Assembly: GCA_022841915.1 (NCBI GenBank)
Contig: JALHQN010000015.1
Location: 1 to 64,000, forward strand
DNA from: Burkholderiales bacterium
GTDB lineage: Bacteria; Pseudomonadota; Gammaproteobacteria; Burkholderiales; WYBJ01
Length of the DNA stretch: 64,000 bases
Reading direction: 5' to 3'
Every line of letters starts with the position of its first letter. Position 1 is the first letter of the stretch. This document shows positions 7,686-15,839 of this stretch, piece by piece. Below the pieces are notes generated by a model. That model had not been told where the DNA came from. It did no database searches and worked only from the letters and a program-made list of their open reading frames with translations. Both the position numbers and the translations under genes were made by a program.

Positions 7686-9191
7686 ATGGGCGATCTCATT
7701 CAGAACCTCGGCCTGGGGTTTAGTGTCGCGCTGACGCTGCAGAACCTGATGTACTGCTTTCTCGGCGTCTTCCTGGGGACGCTGATCGGCGTGTTGCCCG
7801 GCATCGGGTCGCTGGCCACGATGGCGATGCTGCTGCCACTCACCTTCATCCTCGAGCCCGTGTCTGCCCTGATCATGCTGGCCGGCATCTATTACGGCTC
7901 CGACTACGGCGGTTCGACCACATCCATCCTCGTCAATCTGCCCGGAGAGGGCTCGTCGGTGGTGACATTGATGGATGGTCATCCGATGGCGAAGCAGGGG
8001 CGGGCGGGGCCGGCGCTGGCGATCGCCGCGATGGGCTCGTTCTTCGCCGGTTGCGTCGGAACGTTGCTGATCGCGGTGGTCGGTCCGCCGCTGGCGAACG
8101 TCGCCTTGGCGTTCGGCTCGCCCGAATACTTTTCGCTGATGCTGATGGCACTGGTGTGCGCTTCGGTCGTCGGCACCGGTTCGCTGCTCAAGTCCCTGGC
8201 GATGGTGACGGTCGGGCTGTTGATCGGCATCGTCGGTACCGATGTCAATTCCGGCAAGATGCGCTTCACGTTCGGCATCCCGGAGCTGAGCGATGGCGTG
8301 GGTATCGCCGTGGTGGCGATGGGCGTGTTCGGGCTGACCGAGATCGTGAAGAACCTCGGCGACAGCCAGATGACGCAGACCATCCTCCGCGGCGAGATCA
8401 AGGGGCTGATGCCGCGTTGGCAGGACCTCAAGATGAGTTTCGGCTCCATTCTCAGAGGCACGTCGATCGGGCTTGCGTTCGGCCCACTGCCCGGACTCGG
8501 CGGAACGATCAGTTCGTTCACCTCCTACATGGTCGAGAAGAAACTGGCCAAGGATCCCTCGCGCTTCGGCAAGGGTGCGATCGAGGGGGTTGCCGGGCCG
8601 GAGAGCGCCAACAACGCATGTTCCCAGACGACTTTCATCCCCATGCTGACGCTGGGCATTCCCGGCAGTGCGTCCATGGCGTTGATGCTTGCAGCCATGA
8701 CCATCCACGGCATCACTCCCGGACCGCAGGTCATGACCGGCCGCCCGGACTTGTTCTGGGGCCTGATCGCCAGCATGTGGATCGGCAACGCCATGCTGGT
8801 GCTGCTGAACCTGCCGCTGATCGGCATCTGGGTGAAATTGCTGCAGGTGCCTTATCGGCTGCTTTTCCCCATCATCATCACCATGATGGGCATCGGCATT
8901 TACAGTCTGAACACCACGGGCACCGATGTGATCATGATGGCCTTCTTCGGCTTCGTCGGCTACATCCTGGTGAAGCTCGGATGCTCCTTCCCGCCCTTGA
9001 TTCTGGCGATGGTGCTCGGGCCGATGATGGAGGAGAACCTGCGGCGATCGCTCCTGATTTCCGAGGGCGATCTGGGCATCTTCGTCACGCGCCCCATCAG
9101 TGCCGGGTTCATCATTGCGACCGTGGTGCTGCTGCTGCTCTTCATCGTGCCGGCATTCCGCAAGAAGCGCACGGAAGTGATCGTCGACTAG
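7686..9191 (+). CDS. tctA: TctA-type large permease subunit of TTT transporter
   Basis: 501 residues, about 10-12 membrane segments. Two inverted family signatures are present: GTLIGVLPGIGSLATMAML near the N-terminus and FGPLPGLGGTISSFTSYM in the middle, followed by GPESANNACSQTTFIPMLTLGIPGS. Length and motifs are those of a complete, unbroken permease. It is the only TctA in the window although 14 receptor genes are present. Which receptor docks to it is not decided by sequence; the upstream tandem pair is nearest. Confidence 0.93.
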   Translation: MGDLIQNLGLGFSVALTLQNLMYCFLGVFLGTLIGVLPGIGSLATMAMLLPLTFILEPVSALIMLAGIYYGSDYGGSTTSILVNLPGEGSSVVTLMDGHPMAKQGRAGPALAIAAMGSFFAGCVGTLLIAVVGPPLANVALAFGSPEYFSLMLMALVCASVVGTGSLLKSLAMVTVGLLIGIVGTDVNSGKMRFTFGIPELSDGVGIAVVAMGVFGLTEIVKNLGDSQMTQTILRGEIKGLMPRWQDLKMSFGSILRGTSIGLAFGPLPGLGGTISSFTSYMVEKKLAKDPSRFGKGAIEGVAGPESANNACSQTTFIPMLTLGIPGSASMALMLAAMTIHGITPGPQVMTGRPDLFWGLIASMWIGNAMLVLLNLPLIGIWVKLLQVPYRLLFPIIITMMGIGIYSLNTTGTDVIMMAFFGFVGYILVKLGCSFPPLILAMVLGPMMEENLRRSLLISEGDLGIFVTRPISAGFIIATVVLLLLFIVPAFRKKRTEVIVD

Positions 9192-9210
9192 CGACTGGCT
9201 TCGCAGAGAT

Positions 9211-9237
9211 GCGGCGGCGTGCGCTGACGGCCGCCGC
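9211..9237. terminator. 8-bp GC hairpin between TctA and crotonase gene
   Basis: GCGGCGGC pairs with GCCGCCGC around an 11-nt loop in the 76-bp gap between two convergent genes. No T-run follows on either strand. Confidence 0.35.
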
Positions 9238-9267
9238 GGCTCTCGTCATCCGCAGTAAAGCGGCTGC

Positions 9268-10062
9268 TCAGCGGCCCTTGTAGACCGGTTTGCGCTTTTC
9301 GTTGAATGCCAGGATGCCTTCGCGGCGATCCTCGGTGAAGATGAGCCGGTTGTAGGCCTCGATCTCGAAGAAGAGTCCGCTCTTCAGGTCCATCTGCAGG
9401 CCCTGATGAATGGAAAGCTTCGCCTGACGCACCGACAGCGGCGCGTTGGAGCAGATGCGCTGAGCGGTCTTGTGGGCCAGCGCCAGCACTTCGCCGGGCT
9501 CGCAGAGCCGGTTGATCACGCCCCATTCCGCGGCCTGCTCGGCGGTGAACGGCTCGCCGGTCAGGATGATTTCCTTGGCACGGCGTTCGCCCACGGTGCG
9601 CGGCAGCGTCTGCGTGCCGCAGCCGCCAGGCATGATGCCCAGCGTCACTTCGGTGAGGGCGAAGCGCGCCGTGCGCACCGCATACGAGAAATCGCAGCAC
9701 ATCGTCATCTCGAGTCCGCCTGCGAACGCGGCGCCGTTGATTGCCGCGATCACCGGGATCGGGCAGTCGAGAATGGAACGGAACATGCGCTCGAACAACG
9801 CGTGCTGCACGAGCCATTGCTCGTCGGTGATGCCGTTGCGCTCCTTCAAGTCGGCACCGCCGCAGAAGGCCTTCTCGCCGGCGCCCGTCAGCACGACGCA
9901 GCGGGTCTTGCCCTGGTCGATGGCCAGCGAACCGAACACGTCGTAGATGTCGTGGCCCATCTGTGTGTTGAGCGCATTGGCGACCTGCGGACGGTTCAGG
10001 GTGACGGTCAGGATGCCGTCGTCGGTGGATGCGAGCGCGATGGTGTCGTACTGGTCCTTCAT
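9268..10062 (-). CDS. Enoyl-CoA hydratase/isomerase family protein
   Basis: 264 residues, crotonase fold. The oxyanion-hole segments read CGGADLKER and GAAFAGGLE. The first acid/base Glu lies in LTEVTLGIMPGGCGTQ and the second in AKEIILTG, so a true hydratase with both glutamates is possible. The cytosolic enzyme would hydrate a 2-enoyl-CoA in beta-oxidation or degradation of an imported acid. It is the last gene of a minus-strand series with another crotonase, an amidase and a Bug receptor; the gap to the upstream crotonase is 94 bp. Confidence 0.88.
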   Translation of the reverse strand: MKDQYDTIALASTDDGILTVTLNRPQVANALNTQMGHDIYDVFGSLAIDQGKTRCVVLTGAGEKAFCGGADLKERNGITDEQWLVQHALFERMFRSILDCPIPVIAAINGAAFAGGLEMTMCCDFSYAVRTARFALTEVTLGIMPGGCGTQTLPRTVGERRAKEIILTGEPFTAEQAAEWGVINRLCEPGEVLALAHKTAQRICSNAPLSVRQAKLSIHQGLQMDLKSGLFFEIEAYNRLIFTEDRREGILAFNEKRKPVYKGR

Positions 10063-10156
10063 GGATGTTTCCCTCGGAGAACGTCGAAAACGGGGTTGAG
10101 AACGGATGCGTCGTCGGCTGCGCGTGGATGCAGCCGCCAGTGCATGTCGGGCAGCG

Positions 10157-10945
10157 TCAGTCGCCGGTGAACTTGGGCTTGCGCTTCTCGCGCCAGGCGC
10201 GATGGGCTTCTTCCTTGTCCTTGGTCAGTTCCAGCAGCATGAACCGGTAGGAATCGGTGAGCGACGAGTCCTGGATGTTCGCGTTGTCGAGTCCGCGACT
10301 CAAGGACTCCTTCATCAGGCTCACCGCGAGTGGCGGGAGATTGGCGATGTGTTCGGCGACTTCGCGTGTCTTGGCGGCCAGTTCGCTGTGCGGAACGAGC
10401 CACTGCGCGACACCGATACGGTAGGCTTCTTCGGCCTTGAGCGGAAATCCCAGCGCGAGGCGCATCGCCATTCCCTTGCCTGCATAGCGGGCCATGCGTG
10501 TCGCGCCCCCGTAGTTGGGGAGGATCCCGAGAGCAACCTGCGGCAGGCGCCATTCGGACTTGTCGCAGGCGACGATCAGATCGCAGGACAGGCTGATGAT
10601 GGCCGCGGCCCCGACCGCATATCCGTTGACCGAGGCGATCACGGGCTTGGGGAAGTCGCCGATGAGATTGGGCGCGAATTGCCGCGGGCGGCGTATCTTC
10701 TTGACGAAGGCCTTGGTCGATTCGGTGGAGTGGGTGGTCGTCTTCTTCAGGTTCGCGCCCGCGGAGAACGCGCCCCCGGCCTCGTCGCCCGTGATGACGA
10801 CGACGCGAACGTCGTCATCGTCGGTGGCTTCGTTCAGGGCGGCGACGATGCCTTGATGGAAGTCGTCGTCCCAGGCATTGCGCACTTCCGGGCGGCTCAT
10901 CGTGAGCGTCAGTATGTGACCGTCCTTTTCGACCAGTAGGCCCAT
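10157..10945 (-). CDS. Crotonase-fold protein with altered acid/base residues
   Basis: 262 residues; ATG five bases after AAGGAGG, which excludes the long upstream extension of the frame. Oxyanion segments FSAGANLKK and GYAVGAAAIIS are intact. Where hydratases have Glu it reads LPQVALGILPNYGG (Gln), and the second Glu site reads MRLALG, also without Glu. The protein may therefore be an isomerase, hydrolase or C-C lyase of the superfamily rather than a hydratase. Only about 30 percent of positions appear shared with its neighbour, so it is not a recent duplicate. Confidence 0.82.
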   Translation of the reverse strand: MGLLVEKDGHILTLTMSRPEVRNAWDDDFHQGIVAALNEATDDDDVRVVVITGDEAGGAFSAGANLKKTTTHSTESTKAFVKKIRRPRQFAPNLIGDFPKPVIASVNGYAVGAAAIISLSCDLIVACDKSEWRLPQVALGILPNYGGATRMARYAGKGMAMRLALGFPLKAEEAYRIGVAQWLVPHSELAAKTREVAEHIANLPPLAVSLMKESLSRGLDNANIQDSSLTDSYRFMLLELTKDKEEAHRAWREKRKPKFTGD

Positions 10946-11103
10946 GCAATCCTCCTTCGTGGGCGAGCACCGTTGCGATACTCGTCCGATGTGTGTGTAG
11001 GGATGGGCGATGATACGTCGTCGGTCGCAGGCGCGCCACGAAGCGCGCCGCGCCGGCACCAGGCTTGCAGGGACGATGCGAGGGTGATGCGCGGCTAGCG
11101 CGC

Positions 11104-12414
11104 TTACCAAAGCTCGCGCAGGCCGCGCTGCGGATCGACGTCGATCACCGGCGCCAAGGTCTGCGCGATCGCGAGCAGGCGGGCATCCGAGAGGCGCGGC
11201 CCGATCAGTTGCACGCCCACGGGCAGGTTCGACGCGCCGACCCCGGCGGGGATGTTGACGCAAGGAACGTGCAGCAAGGTCCACGTCGTGTTGAACACTG
11301 CGTTGCCCGTCGTATGCAGACCCTCCGGGGCTTCTCCGGGCGCGCTGGGAGCGAGCACGACATCGAGCGATGCGCCGAAGAGCCCGTCGAAGACGGGCCG
11401 GCAGGCGTCCGCGAGCGCGTAGCTATCGAGCAACGTCTGGTCCGAAATGCCGGCGGTGTTCTCGACCTTGTCGCGGATTTCCTGCGCCAGCAGGGGGTAG
11501 GCGTTGACGTACTCGGGCAAGAAGGCGATACCCGCTTCGCGCTGGCCGATCGCAGAATGCGCGGCGCGCAGATCGGCGAAGCGTTCGGGGAGTTCCAGAG
11601 GTTCGACGATTGCACCGGCGTCTGCGAGGCGCTCGGCCGCTTGCTGCAGGGCGTTCGCACCGGCGGGTTCGATCTGCGACCACATCGGTGTGCGACAAAG
11701 GCCCACGCGCAGACCACGCAGAGGAATCGTCGCACCATGCAGCGGCAATCCCAGAGCTTGCCCCATGAGGGTGAGGTCCGCCACTTCGCGGCCATACCAG
11801 CCGACCGTATCGAGGCTCGCCGCGTACATCCGCAGACCTTCGCGGCTCACCCGGTTCCAGGTGGGCTTCATGGCATAGATGCCGTTGAAGGCGGCCGGAC
11901 GGATGAGCGAGCCGCTGGTCTGGGTGCCGAAGGCGAGCGGTACCATGAAGTCCGCCACAGCCGCGCCCGAGCCCGACGACGTGCCGCCGGGCGTATGCGC
12001 GGGATTGTACGGATTGCGGGTGAGCGCCTTGCGCCCGCTGGAGGCGAATTCGACGGTATCGGTCTTGCCGAGGATGAGGCCACCCGCGCCGCGCACCAAG
12101 CCCACGCAAGCGGCATCCCGCCCGACGCGCAGTCCGGGGTAGATCGGCGAATTCTGCGTGGTGGGATAGTCGAGCGTGTCGATCACGTCCTTCACACCGA
12201 TCGGGATGCCGTGCAAGGGGCCCGTGGGCGGGCGCTTGTCGGCTTCGCGAGCCGCGCGGATGGCTGCATCGGGTTCCAGATGCAGCCACGCGCGTACCAG
12301 CGCATCTCGCGCGGATATGCGCTCGAGGCAGGAGCGGACCAGTTCCTCGGCCGAGAGCTTGCGCTCCTTGATCAAGACGGCGGCCTGGGCCGCGCTCAGC
12401 TGACAGGGTTCCAT
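11104..12414 (-). CDS. Amidase (amidase-signature family)
   Basis: 436 residues. The Ser-cisSer-Lys triad is visible: Lys75 in PIGVKDVID, the cis-Ser in GGTSSGSG (146-147) and the nucleophile in GTQTSGSLIRPA (about 169). The intracellular enzyme would hydrolyse a carboxamide or ester. The start lies 22 bp after the Bug stop; GAGGA sits 13 bases upstream, rather far, so translation may be coupled to the receptor gene. The gap to the downstream crotonase is 158 bp. It lacks features of a GatA subunit (no GatB or GatC nearby). Confidence 0.9.
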   Translation of the reverse strand: MEPCQLSAAQAAVLIKERKLSAEELVRSCLERISARDALVRAWLHLEPDAAIRAAREADKRPPTGPLHGIPIGVKDVIDTLDYPTTQNSPIYPGLRVGRDAACVGLVRGAGGLILGKTDTVEFASSGRKALTRNPYNPAHTPGGTSSGSGAAVADFMVPLAFGTQTSGSLIRPAAFNGIYAMKPTWNRVSREGLRMYAASLDTVGWYGREVADLTLMGQALGLPLHGATIPLRGLRVGLCRTPMWSQIEPAGANALQQAAERLADAGAIVEPLELPERFADLRAAHSAIGQREAGIAFLPEYVNAYPLLAQEIRDKVENTAGISDQTLLDSYALADACRPVFDGLFGASLDVVLAPSAPGEAPEGLHTTGNAVFNTTWTLLHVPCVNIPAGVGASNLPVGVQLIGPRLSDARLLAIAQTLAPVIDVDPQRGLRELW

Positions 12415-12436
12415 GACGTCGTCGAAGTCCTCGCGT

Positions 12437-13450
12437 TCAGTGGTGCTGCTTGATGCCGGCCTGCTTGACCACGCTCGCCCAGCGAGCGACATCGCGCTTG
12501 AGGATGGCAGCGAACTCTTCCGGCGGCCCTGAAACCGCCTCCATGCCGCCTGCCCCAAAGCGCTCACGGATCTCCTGGCTCTGCGTGATGCGGGCGAGAT
12601 CGCTGTTCCACTTGGCAACGATCTCGCTCGGCAACCCTTTGGGGCCGACGAACGCATACCAGGAGGTCACATCGTAACCCGGGACGCCACCCTCGATCAC
12701 GGTCGGAAGGTCCGGCACACTGGGCATGCGCTTGGGTCCGGTGACGGCGAGTGCGCGCAGTCGACCGCTCCTGGCGTGGGGGAGCACCGGCGCGCTGGCC
12801 GCGATCATGACCTGGATCTGGCCGCCGATCAGATCGGTGACGGCGGGGCCGGTGCCCTTGTAGGGAATGTGAGTGAGGTCCACGTTGGCGGTGAGCTTGA
12901 AGAACTCCATCACCAGATGCGTCGATCCGCCCGTGCCGGTCGAACCGAAATTGATCGCTCCGGGCCTTGCCTTGGCGAGCGCCACGAATTCCTTGATGTT
13001 CTTCACCGGCAGCGACGGATGCACCACCACGACGAACATCGTCGACGCGACTCGACCGAGCACCGTGATGTCGTTGATCGGATCGTAGGGCAGCTTGTAG
13101 ACGCTGGGGTTCGCGGCGTAGCTGCCGGTGGCGATGAGGACGGTGTGGCCGTCCGGCGTCGATCGAATGACATGCTCGTTGCCGATGATGCCGTTGGCGC
13201 CGCCGCGGTTCTCGACCATCACCTGCTGACCCCAGGCTTCGGTGAGCTTGGGGGCGATCAAGCGCGCGACGACATCCGATCCTCCGCCCGGAGGGAAAGC
13301 ATCGACGATACGCACGACCTTGGCGGGATAGGCGACTGCGGCCGCTGGGCTCTTGGTCGTGCTCTGGGCAACGGCGGCCGTCGAGACGCCTTGGCAAACA
13401 AGGCCGCATATCGCGGCTGTGACGAGATGACGCGTCGCTACGAGCTTCAT
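12437..13450 (-). CDS. Bug-family receptor upstream of amidase
   Basis: 337 residues with AGGAGA four bases before the ATG. The signal peptide is followed by a slightly long linker (AQSTTKSPAAAVAY) before VVRIVDAFPPGGGSDVVAR. Other landmarks: ENRGGANG (Glu for Asp), PDGHTVLIATGS (His in the usual Gly-Tyr site) and HIPYKGTGP. It is probably cotranscribed with the amidase, which suggests that the ligand is an amide, ester or its acid product. This is inference from context only. Confidence 0.88.
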   Translation of the reverse strand: MKLVATRHLVTAAICGLVCQGVSTAAVAQSTTKSPAAAVAYPAKVVRIVDAFPPGGGSDVVARLIAPKLTEAWGQQVMVENRGGANGIIGNEHVIRSTPDGHTVLIATGSYAANPSVYKLPYDPINDITVLGRVASTMFVVVVHPSLPVKNIKEFVALAKARPGAINFGSTGTGGSTHLVMEFFKLTANVDLTHIPYKGTGPAVTDLIGGQIQVMIAASAPVLPHARSGRLRALAVTGPKRMPSVPDLPTVIEGGVPGYDVTSWYAFVGPKGLPSEIVAKWNSDLARITQSQEIRERFGAGGMEAVSGPPEEFAAILKRDVARWASVVKQAGIKQHH

Positions 13451-13720
13451 GAAGTCTCCTGAACGTGATGAGGCTGTGGGTCGCCGGGTCCAAGTGTACT
13501 CCCGGCGACTTTGCGCATCGTACGCTCGCGGTGCGCGGTCGCGACACGGGCACCATCCCGATGCAGGGCGCACTTCATTCGTGCGTCGGGCTGGGCATCG
13601 TTGCCCGACGAATCCCTCTTCAGGGATCTTCGCGGTTGATCGCCCTCTTCGAATGTAATCTAATCGACTGCAGCGTGCGGCGCGCGCACTTTCCTCTCCC
13701 AACGAAATCATCGAGCAGAA

Positions 13721-14716
13721 ATGATGCCTCAGTTCCCCATTCGTTCGTGGCCTCTGCGCCGCTCATGCGCAGCCCTCGCGGTGCTGTTGTCCGTCTGCGG
13801 TTCATACGCCGCGGCGCAGACGTACCCCTCGCGGGCGATCCGCCTGGTGGTGGCTTATCCGGCGGGCGGGCCGAGCGACATCGTCGGGCGGGCCGTCGGC
13901 CAGCGCGTGGGCGAGATCCTCGGCACCAGCATGGTGGTGGAGAATCGCGCCGGGGCCGGGGGCAACGTGGGTTTCGAGTCGGTGGCCAAGGCGGCCCCGG
14001 ATGGCTATACGCTGCTGCTCGGCGCGGGTGCGATGACCATCGCCCCGAGCATCTATCCCAAGCTGGGGTACGACGTGGTGCGCGATCTGGCGCCGATCTC
14101 CATGGTGGCCGTGAGCACGTTCGTGCTCATGGTGCATCCGGCGGTGCCGGCCAAGAGCGTGAACGATCTCATCGGCATTGCGCGCTCGCGTCCGGGCATA
14201 CTCAACGTCGGCTCCGCCGGCTTGGGATCGCCGCCGCATCTGGCGGCCGAGCTCTTTCAGACGATGGCCAAGGCCAAGATCGTGCACTTGCCCTACAAGG
14301 GCGCGACGCCCGCGCTGATCTCCCTGCTCGGCGGTGAAACCGATCTTTACTTCGGCGGCATTTCGTCCGCCGTGCCGCACGTGAAATCCGGGCGCTTGCG
14401 CGGCATCGCGGTTACCAGCAAGAAGCGAGCGTCGGCATTGCCCAACTTGCCGACCATCGACGAGAGCGGGTTGCGAGGGTTCGACATCTCCACCTGGTTC
14501 GGCCTGATGGCGCCGATGGGCACGTCGGCAGATATCATCGGGAGGGTCAATGCCGCGACGGTCAAGGCCGTCGCGCGACCGGAGATGCGCGATGCGCTGC
14601 TCGCCTTGGGATTCGAGCCGGAGTCGTCGACGCCGGAGCAGTTCGGTAACCATGTGAAGTCCGAACTGAAGAAGTTCGCCGAGATCGTGAAGGCCTCCGG
14701 GGCCAAGTTCGAATAA
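13721..14716 (+). CDS. Bug-family receptor, first gene of hydantoinase-like unit
   Basis: 331 residues; two consecutive ATGs (13721, 13724) are possible starts and no strong ribosome site separates them. Signal peptide RSCAALAVLLSVCGSYAAA. Motifs: VAYPAGGPSDIVGR, ENRAGAGG, PDGYTLLLGAGA and HLPYKGATP. It opens a seven-gene plus-strand unit with gaps of 82 bp or less between members and is 270 bp from the divergent amidase-associated receptor, so promoters for both lie in that gap. Confidence 0.88.
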   Translation: MMPQFPIRSWPLRRSCAALAVLLSVCGSYAAAQTYPSRAIRLVVAYPAGGPSDIVGRAVGQRVGEILGTSMVVENRAGAGGNVGFESVAKAAPDGYTLLLGAGAMTIAPSIYPKLGYDVVRDLAPISMVAVSTFVLMVHPAVPAKSVNDLIGIARSRPGILNVGSAGLGSPPHLAAELFQTMAKAKIVHLPYKGATPALISLLGGETDLYFGGISSAVPHVKSGRLRGIAVTSKKRASALPNLPTIDESGLRGFDISTWFGLMAPMGTSADIIGRVNAATVKAVARPEMRDALLALGFEPESSTPEQFGNHVKSELKKFAEIVKASGAKFE

Positions 14717-14798
14717 CGCGACATGGGCCGCAGCGAGTGCTGAGCACGGACGTGTCGGTCGACGCCGCCACGCGGGCGCGACGGTTTCGGGAGCGAAC

Positions 14799-15839
14799 AT
14801 GAAGCGCATCGTTTTCGTCGGGGCGGGCGCCGTCGGCGGCTACGTCGGGGCCGCCATGGCGGCCAAGGGCCACGATGTCACCTTGATCGATCCGTGGCCC
14901 GAGCACATCGAGCGCATCAAGCGCGAAGGCATGCGCTTGAGCGGCAGCGAAGGCGATCGGGTCATCCAGGTGAAGGCGATGCACATCACCGATGTGCAGC
15001 AGCTTGCGGCGCATCCGGTCGATCTTGCCTTCATCTGCATGAAGCTCTACGACACGCCCTGGGCGAGCGCTTTGATCAAGCCCTATCTCGCGCCTAGCGG
15101 CGTCGTCGTGACCATGCAGAACGGGTTGGTCGAGCAGACCGTGGCGCAGATCGTCGGCTGGGGCCGCACGCTCGGTGGCATCGCGAGCATGTTCGCCGTC
15201 GAGGCGGTGGCGCCCGGTCACATCGTGCGCACGCAGATGCCCGGGGGCGATGTGTACACCACCTTTCGCGTCGGCGAAATGAGCGGCCTCGTGACCGAGC
15301 GTGCCCTGGCGATTGCACAGTTGCTGCGCGCCGTCGACAGCGCCAAGGTCACGGAGAATCTGTTCGGCGAGCGCTGGTCGAAGCTCGTCGCCAATACGAT
15401 GACGAGCGGCTTGTGCGGCATTCTGGGCATGAGTTTGAACGAGATGGTCGAGTGGGCGCCGAGCCGGCGGGCCCAGATACGTCTGGGCGCGGAGGCGATT
15501 CGCGTGGCCCAGGCGCTCGCTTTCAAGCTCGAGCCGATCCGCGGGCTGGTCGCAGAGCAATGGCTCGCCGCGGCGCGGGGGGATGAGGCGGCACTCGCCG
15601 AAGTCGAGGCGACGATGCTCAAGTACAACAAGCGCCGAACCGGCGAGGGGCGCTCGGGCACGGCCCAGGATATCGCCAAGGGTCGACGCACGGAGATCGA
15701 TCACATGAATGGTTATGTTGCCGCCCAGGGCGAGGCTGTCGGTATTCAGGCGCCCACCCACGCAGCGGTCACCGCGCTGGTGAAGCGCATCGAGCGCGGA
15801 GAACTCGCACCCTCGCGCACACTGGTGGAGGTGCTTTGA
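14799..15839 (+). CDS. Ketopantoate-reductase family NAD(P) oxidoreductase
   Basis: 346 residues. The dinucleotide motif GAGAVGGYVGAAM opens the protein; MQNGLVEQ and the catalytic-type Lys in ERWSKLVANTMTSG are those of the PanE/ApbA family. Real PanE is usually near 300 residues; this one is longer and sits in a catabolic unit, so a role in reducing another 2-oxo or hydroxy acid is at least as likely as pantothenate synthesis. Its stop overlaps the start of HyuA (TTGA), which implies translational coupling. Confidence 0.85.
   Translation: MKRIVFVGAGAVGGYVGAAMAAKGHDVTLIDPWPEHIERIKREGMRLSGSEGDRVIQVKAMHITDVQQLAAHPVDLAFICMKLYDTPWASALIKPYLAPSGVVVTMQNGLVEQTVAQIVGWGRTLGGIASMFAVEAVAPGHIVRTQMPGGDVYTTFRVGEMSGLVTERALAIAQLLRAVDSAKVTENLFGERWSKLVANTMTSGLCGILGMSLNEMVEWAPSRRAQIRLGAEAIRVAQALAFKLEPIRGLVAEQWLAAARGDEAALAEVEATMLKYNKRRTGEGRSGTAQDIAKGRRTEIDHMNGYVAAQGEAVGIQAPTHAAVTALVKRIERGELAPSRTLVEVL

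Noticed and set aside
7089-8708. 539-codon frame antisense to TctBA
   Set aside because: Low-complexity His/Arg/Gln-rich shadow of the TctA gene.
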